In this document: piece after piece, positions 14,420 through 15,629 of the stretch
Numbering within the stretch: the stretch's first letter is position 1
Layout of the letters: each line of letters begins with the position of its first letter
Assembly (NCBI GenBank): GCA_934646865.1
Contig: CAKUEU010000040.1
Location: forward strand, 1-15,629
Reading direction: 5' to 3'
Length of the DNA: 15,629 nt
Source: an uncultured Collinsella sp.
GTDB taxonomy: Bacteria > Actinomycetota > Coriobacteriia > Coriobacteriales > Coriobacteriaceae
Notes under the pieces: generated by a model
Told to the model about the DNA's origin: nothing
Databases searched by the model: none
What the model saw: the letters and a program-made list of their open reading frames with translations, nothing else
Program-made: the position numbers and the translations under genes

Positions 14420-15142
14420 TTACTCCTCCGATGTGGCGGCGTCGTCACCTTCGGCACCATCACCGGCCGAAGGCTCAGCCAGGCGATAACCCACGCCGCG
14501 GACGGTCTCGATGGCGCCGGCGTGCTCTCCGAGCTTTTGGCGGAGCGTCTGCACATGTACGTCGACGGTACGCGAACCGCCGTCGAAGTCCCAGCCCCAC
14601 ACACTCTGCAGCAGCGACTCGCGGGTAAAGACCACACCGGGTTTGCGCATAAGGTACTCGAGCAGATCGAACTCGCGTAGCGTGAGCTTAAGCGGCTCAC
14701 CGGCAACAGTCACCTCGCGGTGGCTAGGCGAAAGCACGATATCGCCCACGTTGAGCACATCACTCGCCTGTTTGACCATGCCGCCACGACGCAACAGCGC
14801 ACGACAGCGGCTCGCGAGCTCCATGAGCGAAAACGGCTTGGTCAGATAGTCGTCGGCACCGCCATCGAGCGCCATGACCTTGTCGAGTTCGGTGTCCTTG
14901 GCGGTAAGCATCATGATGGGCACCGTCGCCGTCAGGCGATCGGCGCGCAGGCGACGCATAATCGCCAAGCCGTCGGTATCGGGCAGCATGATGTCGAGCA
15001 GCACGGCATCGGGCACCCGTCGCGCCACGGCAGCTTTAAACTCGCCATCGCACGAAAAGCCCTCGGCCTCGATCCCCTGCTTGCGCAGCGCGTAGACCGT
15101 CAAATCCCTAATGTTGTCATCGTCCTCGACGTAATAGATCAT
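14420..15142 (-). CDS. phoB: PhoB/PhoP-like response regulator (OmpR family)
   Basis: This 240-residue transcription factor has a receiver domain (1-118) with acidic residues Glu6 to Asp8, phospho-acceptor Asp50 in VLLDIMLPDTDG, Thr80 in MMLTAKD and Lys102 in LTKPFS. A winged-helix domain (about 130-222) shows REFDLLEYLM (156-165), SRTVDVHVQTLRQKL (190-204) and TVRGVGYRL (213-221). A 19-residue acidic tail follows. The start is set at the ATG preceded by AAAGGGG; an ATG eight codons earlier has no such site. It lies 64 bp after pstB with no terminator between them and 3 bp before the kinase. It probably activates phosphate-starvation genes including pst. No phoU lies between pstB and this gene. 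Confidence 0.92.
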   Translation of the reverse strand: MIYYVEDDDNIRDLTVYALRKQGIEAEGFSCDGEFKAAVARRVPDAVLLDIMLPDTDGLAIMRRLRADRLTATVPIMMLTAKDTELDKVMALDGGADDYLTKPFSLMELASRCRALLRRGGMVKQASDVLNVGDIVLSPSHREVTVAGEPLKLTLREFDLLEYLMRKPGVVFTRESLLQSVWGWDFDGGSRTVDVHVQTLRQKLGEHAGAIETVRGVGYRLAEPSAGDGAEGDDAATSEE

Positions 15143-15148
15143 GTTGAA

Positions 15149-15155
15149 CCCCTTT
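15149..15155 (-). promoter_or_regulatory. Ribosome binding site that sets the regulator start
   Basis: AAAGGGG on the minus strand lies 6 bases before the ATG at 15142. The alternative ATG at 15166 has no purine-rich site, so the shorter protein is preferred. Confidence 0.7.
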
Positions 15156-15206
15156 GCGGCCGGCATGACCGCATCTTAACCCTAAAGGCGCCTGTACTAG
15201 ACGGTA

Positions 15207-15629
<423 letters not shown>

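Noticed and set aside
15143..15206. Terminator or separate promoter between pstB and the PhoB-like gene
   Set aside because: No stable stem with T-tract and no -35/-10 pair could be seen in the 64-bp gap; co-transcription is the simpler reading.

Overview
The window looks like chromosomal DNA from a high-GC, Gram-positive-type gut anaerobe. The gene set suggests the Coriobacteriia (Collinsella or a close relative): two YhgE/Pip-family giant membrane proteins, a CpsC/CpsD/CpsB-type tyrosine-kinase module, PhoB/PhoR beside pstB, and strong AAAGGAGG-like ribosome binding sites. This assignment rests on recognising protein families by eye; no search was run. All eleven genes lie on the minus strand, so transcription runs from high to low coordinates. 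The many plus-strand open frames are shadows of these genes. No RNA gene, insertion sequence, phage gene or CRISPR array was seen.

In transcription order: (1) 15629-12992 holds the 3' part of pstB (phosphate ABC transporter ATPase, cut by the window edge), then a PhoB-like response regulator and a PhoR-like histidine kinase. Together these form a phosphate transport and sensing block, closed by a hairpin at 12938-12966. (2) 12796-10192 holds a polysaccharide-control module: a Wzz/CpsC membrane adaptor, a CpsD-type tyrosine kinase and a CpsB/PHP-type tyrosine phosphatase, followed by a GNAT acetyltransferase. No glycosyltransferase, flippase or polymerase gene is present, so the module probably controls a capsule or exopolysaccharide locus elsewhere. 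(3) 10191-7958 holds an intergenic region with a run of 14 C and a candidate promoter, then a perfect intrinsic terminator about 20 bp upstream of the htpG ribosome binding site, then htpG itself (chaperone Hsp90).

(4) 7957-2652 starts with an AT-richer spacer carrying a large inverted repeat and a palindrome near a candidate promoter. Two tandem YhgE/Pip-family proteins follow, fused end to end by a TAA-ATG junction. The first has an unusual C-terminal extension with two further membrane segments. A clear terminator follows. (5) 2451-1 holds an EamA/DMT-type permease with its own terminator and an M20-family amidohydrolase. The amidohydrolase is preceded by three inverted ACTTT half-sites and followed by a terminator-like hairpin at the window edge.

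The genes themselves are recognisable families. The less ordinary material is in the control regions (attenuator-like htpG leader, poly-C tract, palindromes) and in two architectural oddities: the extended YhgE protein, and a BY-kinase with degenerate motifs in a module without biosynthesis genes.
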